From an uncultured Trueperaceae bacterium (GTDB lineage: Bacteria > Deinococcota > Deinococci > Deinococcales > Trueperaceae): a stretch of DNA of 11,600 bases. Under the pieces are notes generated by a model, which ran no database searches, was not told the DNA's origin, and saw nothing but the letters and a program-made list of their open reading frames with translations. Of this stretch, positions 6,506 through 11,600 are shown in pieces. Within the stretch, counting starts at the first letter, position 1. The number at the start of each line of letters is the position of its first letter. A program made the position numbers and the translations under genes. The stretch spans positions 1 through 11,600 of the forward strand of contig CALCHY010000082.1 of NCBI GenBank assembly GCA_937907415.1. The letters are read 5' to 3'.

Positions 6506-7345
6506 TCATGAGGCGTTGCGTGGGTCGAGTACGTCGCGCACGCCGTCGCCCAAGAGGTTGAAGCCCACGACCGTAATGAGGATCGCCAAACCAGCGAAAT
6601 TGGTCATGTAAGGAGCGGTGCGGAGGAACTCGCGGCCTTCGGCGAGAATGCCGCCCCATGAGGGCGTTGGCGGCTGCACGCCTAGGCCCAGGAACGACAA
6701 GCCCGCCTCGGTGAGCAGGGCGCTTGCGAGTGAAATTGCGGCGTACACGATAGTGGGGGTGACTGCGTTGGGCAGCACGTATTTGAAGATGATGCGCGGG
6801 GTGCGCACCCCACTTGACCGAGCGGCTTCCACCATCTCGGAGCCGCGCACCGTTACGGCCGAACTGCGCATCACGCGCGCGAAGCCGGGGATGGAGACGA
6901 AAGAGATGGCGAACACTAGGTTGGAGAGGCTCGGGCCGAGCGCCGCCACCAACGCCAACGCCAACAAGATGGCTGGGAACGCGTAGAGGATATCGGTTAC
7001 GCGCATGATGACCTCGTCGAACCAGCCGCCGAAGAAGCCTGCTAGCAGCCCGAAGAGGCTGCCAACGATCATGCCAAGCGCCACGGCCGAGGTGCCTACG
7101 AGCAGGCTGACCCGAGCGCCCATGACGATGCGTGAGTAGAGGTCGCGGCCAAAGTTGTCGCGACCGAGGATGGTCGTTACTCCGGGCTTCTCGAGTTTTT
7201 GGCTTAGCTTGCCGAAGTCGATCTGGGTGGGGTTCTCGAGGACAAGTACAGGCGCCAACAGAGCCACCAGGAGCACGAACACGCTGATCGCAATGCCCAC
7301 CATGGCGCTTGGGTTACGCAGGAAACGCTTGAGCATCTTGGGCAT
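6506..7345 (-). CDS. Peptide-type ABC transporter permease, DppC/OppC-like
   Basis: A 279-residue inner-membrane permease, the second subunit of the transport channel. Its N-terminus (about 1-50) matches the OppC_N region: a basic stretch with LKRFLRNPSAM, then a hydrophobic segment (about 16-35). GRDNFGRDLYSRI (61-73) is the diagnostic DppC/OppC motif. The BPD_transp_1 domain follows, with the ATPase-contacting EAA loop at EAARSSGVRTPRII (173-186). The C-terminus ends FNLLGDGVRDVLDPR, as is usual. The ATG at 7345 has GAGG eight bases upstream; a directly preceding TTG and an internal ATG at 7336 are alternatives. It follows the DppB-like gene by 10 bases and would pair with it. Its ATPase partners are not in this window. 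Confidence 0.93.
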   Translation of the reverse strand: MPKMLKRFLRNPSAMVGIAISVFVLLVALLAPVLVLENPTQIDFGKLSQKLEKPGVTTILGRDNFGRDLYSRIVMGARVSLLVGTSAVALGMIVGSLFGLLAGFFGGWFDEVIMRVTDILYAFPAILLALALVAALGPSLSNLVFAISFVSIPGFARVMRSSAVTVRGSEMVEAARSSGVRTPRIIFKYVLPNAVTPTIVYAAISLASALLTEAGLSFLGLGVQPPTPSWGGILAEGREFLRTAPYMTNFAGLAILITVVGFNLLGDGVRDVLDPRNAS

Positions 7346-7355
7346 CAAGAACGCC

Positions 7356-8336
7356 TCATGAGTAGGTAACCCGGGGGTCGATGAGGCCGTAAAGCCCGTC
7401 GATGATCAGGTTCATGAGCACGAAGATCACGGCCACAGTGAGAACGGTGCCCTGTACGAGTGGGAAGTCCCTAGCGAAGATGGCGTCGACCGCCAGACGA
7501 CCCAATCCCGGCCACGCAAAGACCGTCTCGGTAAGGACGGAACCGCCGAGCAGCGCCGAGAGCTGCAACCCGATGATCGTGAGGAGCGGTATGCCAGCGT
7601 TCTTGAGTGCGTGCTTCACGGTTACGAATCGAATACTCAGACCCTTGGCGCGGGCCGTTCGGATGAAGTCTTGTTGTAAGACTTCGAGCATGGTGGCGCG
7701 CGTCATGCGCGCCAGCAGCGCTGCGAAGGAGAGCCCCAGCGTCAGTGCTGGCAGGAAGAGGTGGCGCAGCGACCGAATGACGGGTTGGGCGTCGCCAGTG
7801 AACAAGTCTCCGATCGCAGGCAGCAGCGGCCCGCCCCGACCAGACACCGGGAAGATGCCCAGCTGGAGCGAGAAGAAGAGAATGAGCAACAGGCCCAGGT
7901 AAAAGACTGGCGCTGAAACGCCTATCAGAGAGACGAGCGTAACGAGATAATCGACGAACCCGTTGCGTCGGACGGCCGCAATGATGCCCGCCGAGATGCC
8001 TAGTATCAAGGCGATGATTATCGCGGTGATGGCAAGCTCGGCCGTGGCTTGCAGCTTCTGCCCAATGAGCTTGATAACCGGTTGACGTTGTGTGATGGAG
8101 CGACCAAGGTCGCCACGCGCGATGTCGGCCACAAACAGGCCGTATTGCACGTAGAGTGGCTTATTGAGGCCCATCTCTTCGCGTAGTTTCTCCACCGCGT
8201 CCCGACTGGCGAAATCGCCGAGCATCATCTGCGCGGGGTCGCCGGGCGTGAGGTGCAGGATGAAGAACACCACTGTAGAGACGCCCAACAGCACAGGGAT
8301 GAGGGCAATGAGGCGCCGGATGATGAAGGTGGTCAA
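7356..8336 (-). CDS. Peptide-type ABC transporter permease, DppB/OppB-like
   Basis: A 326-residue inner-membrane permease. The N-terminal segment FIIRRLIALIPVLLGVSTVV (4-23) and the HLTPGDPA motif (28-35) are typical of DppB/OppB. Five further hydrophobic segments make up the BPD_transp_1 domain, with the EAA cytoplasmic loop near RTARAKGLSIRFVTVKHALK (226-245). The C-terminus ends YGLIDPRVTYS, with the DPR motif common to the family. The start is TTG at 8336: no ATG lies nearby, and a stop in the same frame lies a few codons upstream. It begins 5 bases after the nitroreductase gene ends, with only a weak AGG as ribosome binding site, so translation may be coupled to that gene. With the DppC-like protein it forms the pore for the ligand delivered by the binding protein. 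Confidence 0.93.
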   Translation of the reverse strand: MTTFIIRRLIALIPVLLGVSTVVFFILHLTPGDPAQMMLGDFASRDAVEKLREEMGLNKPLYVQYGLFVADIARGDLGRSITQRQPVIKLIGQKLQATAELAITAIIIALILGISAGIIAAVRRNGFVDYLVTLVSLIGVSAPVFYLGLLLILFFSLQLGIFPVSGRGGPLLPAIGDLFTGDAQPVIRSLRHLFLPALTLGLSFAALLARMTRATMLEVLQQDFIRTARAKGLSIRFVTVKHALKNAGIPLLTIIGLQLSALLGGSVLTETVFAWPGLGRLAVDAIFARDFPLVQGTVLTVAVIFVLMNLIIDGLYGLIDPRVTYS

Positions 8337-8341
8337 GGAGC

Positions 8342-8884
8342 CTAGATCTCCCTCAGGACGTCGCTAAGGGGCATGCGGTAGGGAGCGGCCAGGTTCTCTC
8401 GTGCGTAACCGAACGCCACGATGCCAACTATGTCGAGGTCGGGATCGAGGTTGAGTGCGGCACGGACCTCTGGTTCTCGGTAGCCGCCAATCCAGGCGGC
8501 GCCTAAACCCAGCGACGTGGCTGCGATGAGCATGTTCTGTATGGCGGCGGCAACATCTAGGCGTGCGTAGCGCCGACCATCTTCGCCGTATCGCGCCATC
8601 GTGCGCACCGTGTCGCAGCAAGCTACGACAATCTCCGGGGCTTCAAGCAGCCACGCTTGCGACGGAGCAGATTGTGAGTAGCCGCCGAAGGTGCTGGTTA
8701 CCAGCTGCTCGCGAACCGTGGCTGTTATAACCCTGAAGAACTCCCAAGGTTGCAGGTTGCCGCTGGTGGGAGCTTGCAGCCCCGCTTGAAGCACCTGCTC
8801 GAACAGCTCGGAGGGTATCTGATCCGGCTTGAAGCTACGCACGGTGCGCCTCAGCTTGATGGCTTCGAGTGCTGGCAAGCTCAT
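8342..8884 (-). CDS. Nitroreductase-family FMN oxidoreductase (second of pair)
   Basis: A 180-residue protein of the nitroreductase superfamily, flavin enzymes that act as dimers and reduce nitro groups, quinones or enones with NAD(P)H, or in some branches dehydrogenate peptides or cleave flavin. The FMN phosphate motif RRTVR (12-16), APTSGNLQPWEFFRV (38-52) and the C-terminal FMN segment LGLGAAWIGGY (125-135) followed by GIVAFGYA (154-161) are all present, so it should bind FMN. It overlaps the preceding nitroreductase gene by 4 bases (ATGA), a sign of coupled translation and possibly of a heterodimer. The ATG start agrees with the family's N-terminus. Its substrate cannot be inferred from sequence. 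Confidence 0.88.
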   Translation of the reverse strand: MSLPALEAIKLRRTVRSFKPDQIPSELFEQVLQAGLQAPTSGNLQPWEFFRVITATVREQLVTSTFGGYSQSAPSQAWLLEAPEIVVACCDTVRTMARYGEDGRRYARLDVAAAIQNMLIAATSLGLGAAWIGGYREPEVRAALNLDPDLDIVGIVAFGYARENLAAPYRMPLSDVLREI

Positions 8885-9510
8885 GCCAGTGGCCTCGCTG
8901 CCAGTGCGTCGGCCGCACGAGCTTGGCCCTCCACTCGAACGAAGTACTTGGCATCTAGCTGTGGCGGACGTTCAAGGCCCTTCGTGTTTGCGTTACCGAA
9001 CGCCAGGACTGCTTGCAGCTCGAAGCGCGGTGCTAGGCCGAGTTCAATATTCAATGTCTCGAAGTCAAGCTCGCGGATCCAGTGGCTGGAGATGCCCCTC
9101 GCTAGCGCCGCAAGGCGCACGGTGTGGGTTGCGACCGCGATGTCTTGCACGGCGTAGAACGCCAGGCCGCGCTCGCCAAACCGGCACTTGGCCCGCAAGA
9201 CGTTGGAGCACACGAGGACTAGGTGCCCGACGTGGACTATGGCCTCGTTCCGGTGGTTGGGCATTGGCAATCCAAGGGAGTTGAGGGAGTTCTCTGCGAT
9301 TAGCCCGACGGTCTCGCTCTGGGTTACTCGAATGAAGGTCCACGGTTGCAGGTTGGCTGCGGAAGGTGCAAATCGAGCGGCAGCCAAGGCCGCGTCTATG
9401 TCAGCTACGTTGGCTTTACCTGTAAGGGCCGCCAGCGGCACATCAAAGAGCACACTGAGGGTGTCGGCCTCGAATCGGTCGGGGGCTTCTGGATGGGGTA
9501 CCGAGCCCAC
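8881..9510 (-). CDS. Divergent nitroreductase-family protein (first of pair)
   Basis: A 209-residue nitroreductase-fold protein. APSAANLQPWTFIRV (48-62) is the clear family motif, and AFYAVQDIAVATHTVRLAAL (118-137) with QAVLAFGNA (166-174) fits the later core. The N-terminal Arg cluster that normally grips the FMN phosphate (RRSxR) is missing: the equivalent stretch reads SVLFDVPLAALTGKANV (19-35). The middle (about 75-115) also differs from its neighbour. FMN binding may be weak or supplied by a partner subunit. The start is a GTG at 9510, 5 bases after the racemase stop, with no clear ribosome binding site; translation may be coupled, and the true start could be further in. The 3' end overlaps the next gene by 4 bases. 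It could be a structural partner of that protein. Confidence 0.78.
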   Translation of the reverse strand: MGSVPHPEAPDRFEADTLSVLFDVPLAALTGKANVADIDAALAAARFAPSAANLQPWTFIRVTQSETVGLIAENSLNSLGLPMPNHRNEAIVHVGHLVLVCSNVLRAKCRFGERGLAFYAVQDIAVATHTVRLAALARGISSHWIRELDFETLNIELGLAPRFELQAVLAFGNANTKGLERPPQLDAKYFVRVEGQARAADALAARPLA

Positions 9511-9515
9511 GGTCG

Positions 9516-10262
9516 TTATGCCGATCCAATCTGGGGTACGGGCTCTTGCTTCGGCGGGAACGGGAAGGCCTTCTTGCTGTGGCTTAACCCCATAGCTACC
9601 TGTGCTTCGGCAGCTTTGAGGGCGGCTTTCGCGGCGTTAATGACGGGAACCCGTAGAGTACGCGCCACTTCATCGGCCACGTCTAGGAACGACATGGTCA
9701 TGCAGCCAAGCACCAGCGTGTCGGCACGGTGGTTGGTGATGGCGTGCTGGCCCAACTCAACAACGCGGCCTAGACTAGCTGCAGGGTCGGCCATGAGCTC
9801 GAGTACCGGGATGTTGGTCGGGACCACCGAGGCGAGCTTGTCCTTCACGCCGGCCTTGTAGGCCTGAAGTTCCTGCGACGCCACGACGTTGTCGAGGATA
9901 GTGACGACGGAGAAGCGGTGGCCAAGTCCGGCTGCGAGGAGAAGCGAGGCCTCACCCGGTCCGATGACCGGGATGCTAACGATTTCACGGGCGGCTTCTA
10001 AGCCTGGATCGCCGAAGCATCCGATGATTACTGCGTCGTAACCATCGGCCTCCGCCCGTTGGATGCCCTTCAGTGCGCCGGGTATCGAAAGCATCTCTTC
10101 GTAGGCCGACTCAATCGAGAACGGTCCATCTTCAGTATCAGCAACCGTAATCTCGGTTCCCGGGAAAGCCCAGGAGTTGAGGAGGGCTTGGCGGCGGAGC
10201 ATCTCCTTGGCGCCCATGGGGCCCTTTGACATGGGGGCCGGGACAAGGTACAGAACCCTCAT
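9516..10262 (-). CDS. Asp/Glu/hydantoin racemase-family protein
   Basis: A 248-residue cytoplasmic protein of the cofactor-independent Asp/Glu racemase superfamily, closest in appearance to hydantoin racemases. These invert a carbon next to a carbonyl using two cysteines: here Cys82 in AVIIGCFGDPG and Cys187 in LVLGCMTMSF, both in the expected places at the ends of the two pseudo-symmetric halves. PVIGPGEASLLLA (98-110) and the C-terminal SHSKKAFPFP (about 227-236) also fit the hydantoin-racemase group. Related enzymes include Asp and Glu racemases and maleate isomerase. It is the first gene of the operon and faces the IclR gene across the control region. A G-rich stretch lies just before the ATG. 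It suggests that the imported compound, or an intermediate, has a chiral centre that must be inverted, for example a D-amino-acid derivative. Confidence 0.85.
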   Translation of the reverse strand: MRVLYLVPAPMSKGPMGAKEMLRRQALLNSWAFPGTEITVADTEDGPFSIESAYEEMLSIPGALKGIQRAEADGYDAVIIGCFGDPGLEAAREIVSIPVIGPGEASLLLAAGLGHRFSVVTILDNVVASQELQAYKAGVKDKLASVVPTNIPVLELMADPAASLGRVVELGQHAITNHRADTLVLGCMTMSFLDVADEVARTLRVPVINAAKAALKAAEAQVAMGLSHSKKAFPFPPKQEPVPQIGSA

Positions 10263-10272
10263 GACCCCCCGC

Positions 10273-10297
10273 GTTTCATCACACGAAACCGCGTTTC
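10273..10297. promoter_or_regulatory. Candidate IclR-type operator, GTTTC/GAAAC half-sites
   Basis: Three half-sites follow one another: GTTTC (10273-10277), GAAAC (10285-10289) and GTTTC (10293-10297). They form one inverted repeat with a 7-base gap and another with a 3-base gap (GAAACCGCGTTTC). GCGTTTCA is directly repeated exactly 20 bases apart (10271 and 10291). IclR-family operators are short palindromes, and those of KdgR contain GAAAC/GTTTC arms. The position, over the predicted start of the operon, suits repression by the divergent IclR protein. Assignment is inference. Confidence 0.45.
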
Positions 10298-10303
10298 AGG
10301 ATT

Positions 10304-10332
10304 ATGATATAAGTAGAGCCGTGGCGCAGCAA
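10304..10332 (-). promoter_or_regulatory. Candidate operon promoter
   Basis: On the minus strand TTGCTG (10332-10327) and TATCAT (10309-10304) are separated by 17 bases. The -10 differs from TATAAT at one base; the -35 is weak. Transcription would start near 10297, giving a leader of about 35 bases before the racemase ATG and placing the start on the GTTTC/GAAAC repeats. A second candidate, TTGACT (10379-10374) with TAAAGT (10356-10351), also has a 17-base spacer and a better -35. Confidence 0.45.
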
Positions 10333-10467
10333 CCGCATTGGACATGGTGAACTTTACCCACGGCCCGCTTTCAAGTCAACCAGGGAGTTTTCATTATCGT
10401 GTGCATAGGTGGACGGTATGTGCACGGCAACTTATGAACTCGGTACATGCCATGAAAGAGGGGATGA
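10333..10467. promoter_or_regulatory. Remainder of divergent control region, IclR gene leader
   Basis: This non-coding stretch completes the 205-base gap between the operon and the regulator. A plus-strand promoter for the IclR gene must lie here, but none is convincing; the best is TTTCAA with CATTAT at 10392 after 17 bases. GTGCA (10401-10405) and TGCAC (10421-10425) form an inverted repeat with a 15-base gap, possibly a second protein site. GAGGGG (10458-10463) is the ribosome binding site for the regulator. Confidence 0.35.
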
Positions 10468-11223
10468 ATGTCGTACAGCATAACTGCCGTTGAGAACGCA
10501 CTCTCTCTCCTAGAAGTGGTTGCGGAGAACCCACACGTTGGAGTGACCCGACTCTCGGAGCTGGCAGGCAAAACTAAGAGCCTAACCTTCAGACTGCTCT
10601 ATACGCTTGAGGCGCAAGGCTATGTTGTCAAAGACCCAGACACCTCGGAGTATTCGCTTGGCTACCGTGTGTTATTCCTCGGCGAGCGCGCCAAACATCA
10701 GACGGACCTTGTCCGGATTGCCGAGCCAATCATGCGTGCTTTGACAGACGTTTCCCGCGAAACGAGCCACTTGGTGGTGCGGGAGGGCCTGAACAGCTTG
10801 GTCGTAGGAATCGTGGAGGGTCCGAGGCCGTTAAGGCTATACGCCGAGGTAGGCAGACGCGGCCCGCTCCACGCCGGCGGCGGAAGCAAAGTGATGTTGG
10901 CGTTTGCGCCCGAGGAAGTACGGGAGCGAGTACTTTCTGGGGTTTTGGAACGGCACACCGAAGCCACGGTGCATTCGCCCGAAGCTCTCAGGTTGGTATT
11001 AGCCGCCATTGTTAATGATGGATATCACGTGGCTGAATCCGACCTTGACGATGGGGCGTTCTCCGTGGCGGCGCCCATTCGTGATCGGACCGGGGCCGTT
11101 GTGGCTTCGGTTACCGTGGCGGGGCCGCAGTTCAGGCTGACGAAAGACGCGCGCGAGGCGCACATCAACGGCGTGCTGACGGCCTCGCGGCAGGTTTCGC
11201 GACTACTAGGGCGGGTTGACTAA
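10468..11223 (+). CDS. IclR-family transcriptional regulator
   Basis: A 251-residue regulator with the standard IclR layout and length. The N-terminal winged helix-turn-helix (about 1-65) contains SITAVENALSLLEVVAE and then VTRLSELAGKTKSLTFRLLYTLEAQGY, the recognition helix region. The effector-binding domain (about 80-250) includes RETSHLVVREGL, the RLYAEVGRRGPLHAGGGSKVMLAF ligand-pocket segment (123-146) and DDGAFSVAAPIRD near the C-terminus. The ATG at 10468 follows GAGGGG by four bases. It is transcribed away from the ten-gene operon, the classical arrangement for a local regulator that controls both itself and its target. The family includes repressors and activators that sense small aromatic, sugar or acid metabolites; the ligand here is unknown but is presumably the operon's substrate or an intermediate. 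Confidence 0.93.
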   Translation: MSYSITAVENALSLLEVVAENPHVGVTRLSELAGKTKSLTFRLLYTLEAQGYVVKDPDTSEYSLGYRVLFLGERAKHQTDLVRIAEPIMRALTDVSRETSHLVVREGLNSLVVGIVEGPRPLRLYAEVGRRGPLHAGGGSKVMLAFAPEEVRERVLSGVLERHTEATVHSPEALRLVLAAIVNDGYHVAESDLDDGAFSVAAPIRDRTGAVVASVTVAGPQFRLTKDAREAHINGVLTASRQVSRLLGRVD

Positions 11224-11228
11224 TCGAA

Positions 11229-11252
11229 GGGCCCGAGAATTCGGTTTTGCCC
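11229..11252 (+). terminator. Weak terminator candidate after the IclR gene
   Basis: CCGA (11233-11236) pairs with TCGG (11241-11244) around GAAT, followed directly by TTTT. An outer GGGC (11229-11232) can instead pair with GCCC (11249-11252). It begins 6 bases past the stop codon. The stem is short, so termination may be inefficient. Confidence 0.35.
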
Positions 11253-11518
11253 AGATGGAAGCCCGGCGACCTTCTAGGCCAGGCGGTAACTAAGAACTCA
11301 GACTATTGACGATCCTTGACGTGAGATGAGCTGGCGTTCGACGGCCGGTAGGCATTGAAACGGCATGAGTGCGTCGCCCCGACCTGTGTTCCTGGCCTCT
11401 AGAGCGCGAAACATGTGTAGCTACAAGTGTTCAGACGTTCTGGGCTCCGGGCCCTCAAGGTAACGACGCTTCGGAGTCTTGATGTTAACCGCTTCTAGTA
11501 CGCTTCTGCTCTGTGGGA
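11253..11518. other. Non-coding spacer between regulator and IS element
   Basis: No convincing gene is visible in this stretch. A 32-codon frame starts at 11364-11366 on the plus strand but has no ribosome binding site. The only notable structure is an imperfect palindrome at 11411-11430, with the exact core TGTAGCTACA (11416-11425). TTGACG occurs twice, 10 bases apart, near 11307-11322, with no matching -10. Confidence 0.4.
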
Positions 11519-11548
11519 TGAATCACCCCGGCTTTCCAGGAGGGTCCA
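11519..11548. repeat. Putative left terminal inverted repeat of IS3-type element
   Basis: It starts TGAATCACCCCGG and ends near GGGTCCA. It resembles the remnant end at 156-180, which starts TGGACCGCCCGG, and the widespread IS3 form TGAACCGCCCCGG. The exact length cannot be set without the right end. Confidence 0.45.
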
Positions 11549-11569
11549 TTCTTTGAGAGGATGGTCTTC

Positions 11570-11600
11570 ATGGGTAAGCAGGGTAGGTACTCGCCTGAGG
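11570..11600 (+). CDS. Start of IS3-family transposase OrfA (partial)
   Basis: Only ten codons are present: MGKQGRYSPE. A basic start followed by RYSPE(F) is the usual N-terminus of IS3 OrfA proteins, small helix-turn-helix DNA-binding subunits made ahead of the OrfB integrase and fused to it by frameshifting. GAGAGG at 11555-11560 is a ribosome binding site 9 bases before this ATG; an in-frame ATG at 11561 would touch that site and is less likely. The evidence is short but agrees with the IS end 51 bases upstream. Confidence 0.5.
   Translation, partial: MGKQGRYSPE

Larger units (their letters stand above)
11519..11600 (+). mobile_element. IS3-family insertion sequence, left end (runs off window)
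   Basis: The sequence changes character at 11519, where TGAATCACCCCGGCTTTCC begins an IS3-type end. About 50 bases in, a transposase-like ORF starts. This spacing of terminal repeat, short leader and first ORF is standard for the IS3 family. The other end and the rest of the element are outside the window. Whether it is intact cannot be judged. Confidence 0.55.

Noticed and set aside
7402..7902. 166-codon plus-strand open frame
   Set aside because: It is antisense to the DppB-like permease, and its composition is that of a reversed membrane-protein gene.
9346..9861. 171-codon plus-strand open frame
   Set aside because: It spans the junction of two well-supported minus-strand genes and shows no family motif.
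11364..11462. 32-codon plus-strand frame
   Set aside because: There is no ribosome binding site, no motif and the composition is poor; it is likely chance.
1..11600. CRISPR arrays, tRNA or rRNA genes, defence systems
   Set aside because: I looked for regularly spaced repeats, cloverleaf-like segments and known defence motifs and saw none. Intergenic space is small outside the edges.

Overview
The window looks like bacterial chromosome of moderately high GC. It carries a compact ten-gene catabolic and transport operon on the minus strand (about 10262 down to 441), one divergent IclR-family regulator on the plus strand, and IS3-type insertion sequence material at both edges. Three things hint at a Deinococcota organism, perhaps Truepera-like: an exported solute-binding protein whose signal peptide ends in GFA-Q rather than a lipobox Cys, the amino-acid style of the proteins, and frequent TTG/GTG starts. 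This is an impression, not a demonstration.

Layout. 1-155: an edge fragment with several open frames and no decidable gene. 156-331: a truncated, stop-containing IS3 remnant with its terminal repeat and transposase C-terminus. 395-422: a GC-rich hairpin that probably ends the operon. 441-10262, minus strand, read from the promoter end: Asp/Glu (hydantoin-type) racemase, two overlapping nitroreductase-family flavoproteins, DppB-like and DppC-like permeases, two S33-like alpha/beta hydrolases, a family-5 periplasmic solute-binding protein, a third S33-like hydrolase, and an M28-like metallopeptidase. 10263-10467: the divergent control region, with repeated GTTTC/GAAAC half-sites just downstream of a good sigma-70-like -10. 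10468-11223: the IclR regulator. 11224-11518: non-coding. 11519-11600: left end and start of the first ORF of another IS3-family element, running off the window.

Inferred joint role: the binding protein captures a small peptide-like or amide compound outside the inner membrane, DppBC-type permeases import it (the ATPases are not encoded here), and the cytoplasmic hydrolases, flavoproteins and racemase degrade it, with IclR sensing a ligand. The substrate cannot be read from sequence. Features that stand out are the triplicated hydrolase, the M28-like enzyme whose usual catalytic Glu-Glu motif is replaced by Gly-His-Ser, and a nitroreductase pair in which one member lacks the N-terminal Arg cluster. 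These suggest a specialised, apparently uncharacterised degradation pathway sitting between IS elements.
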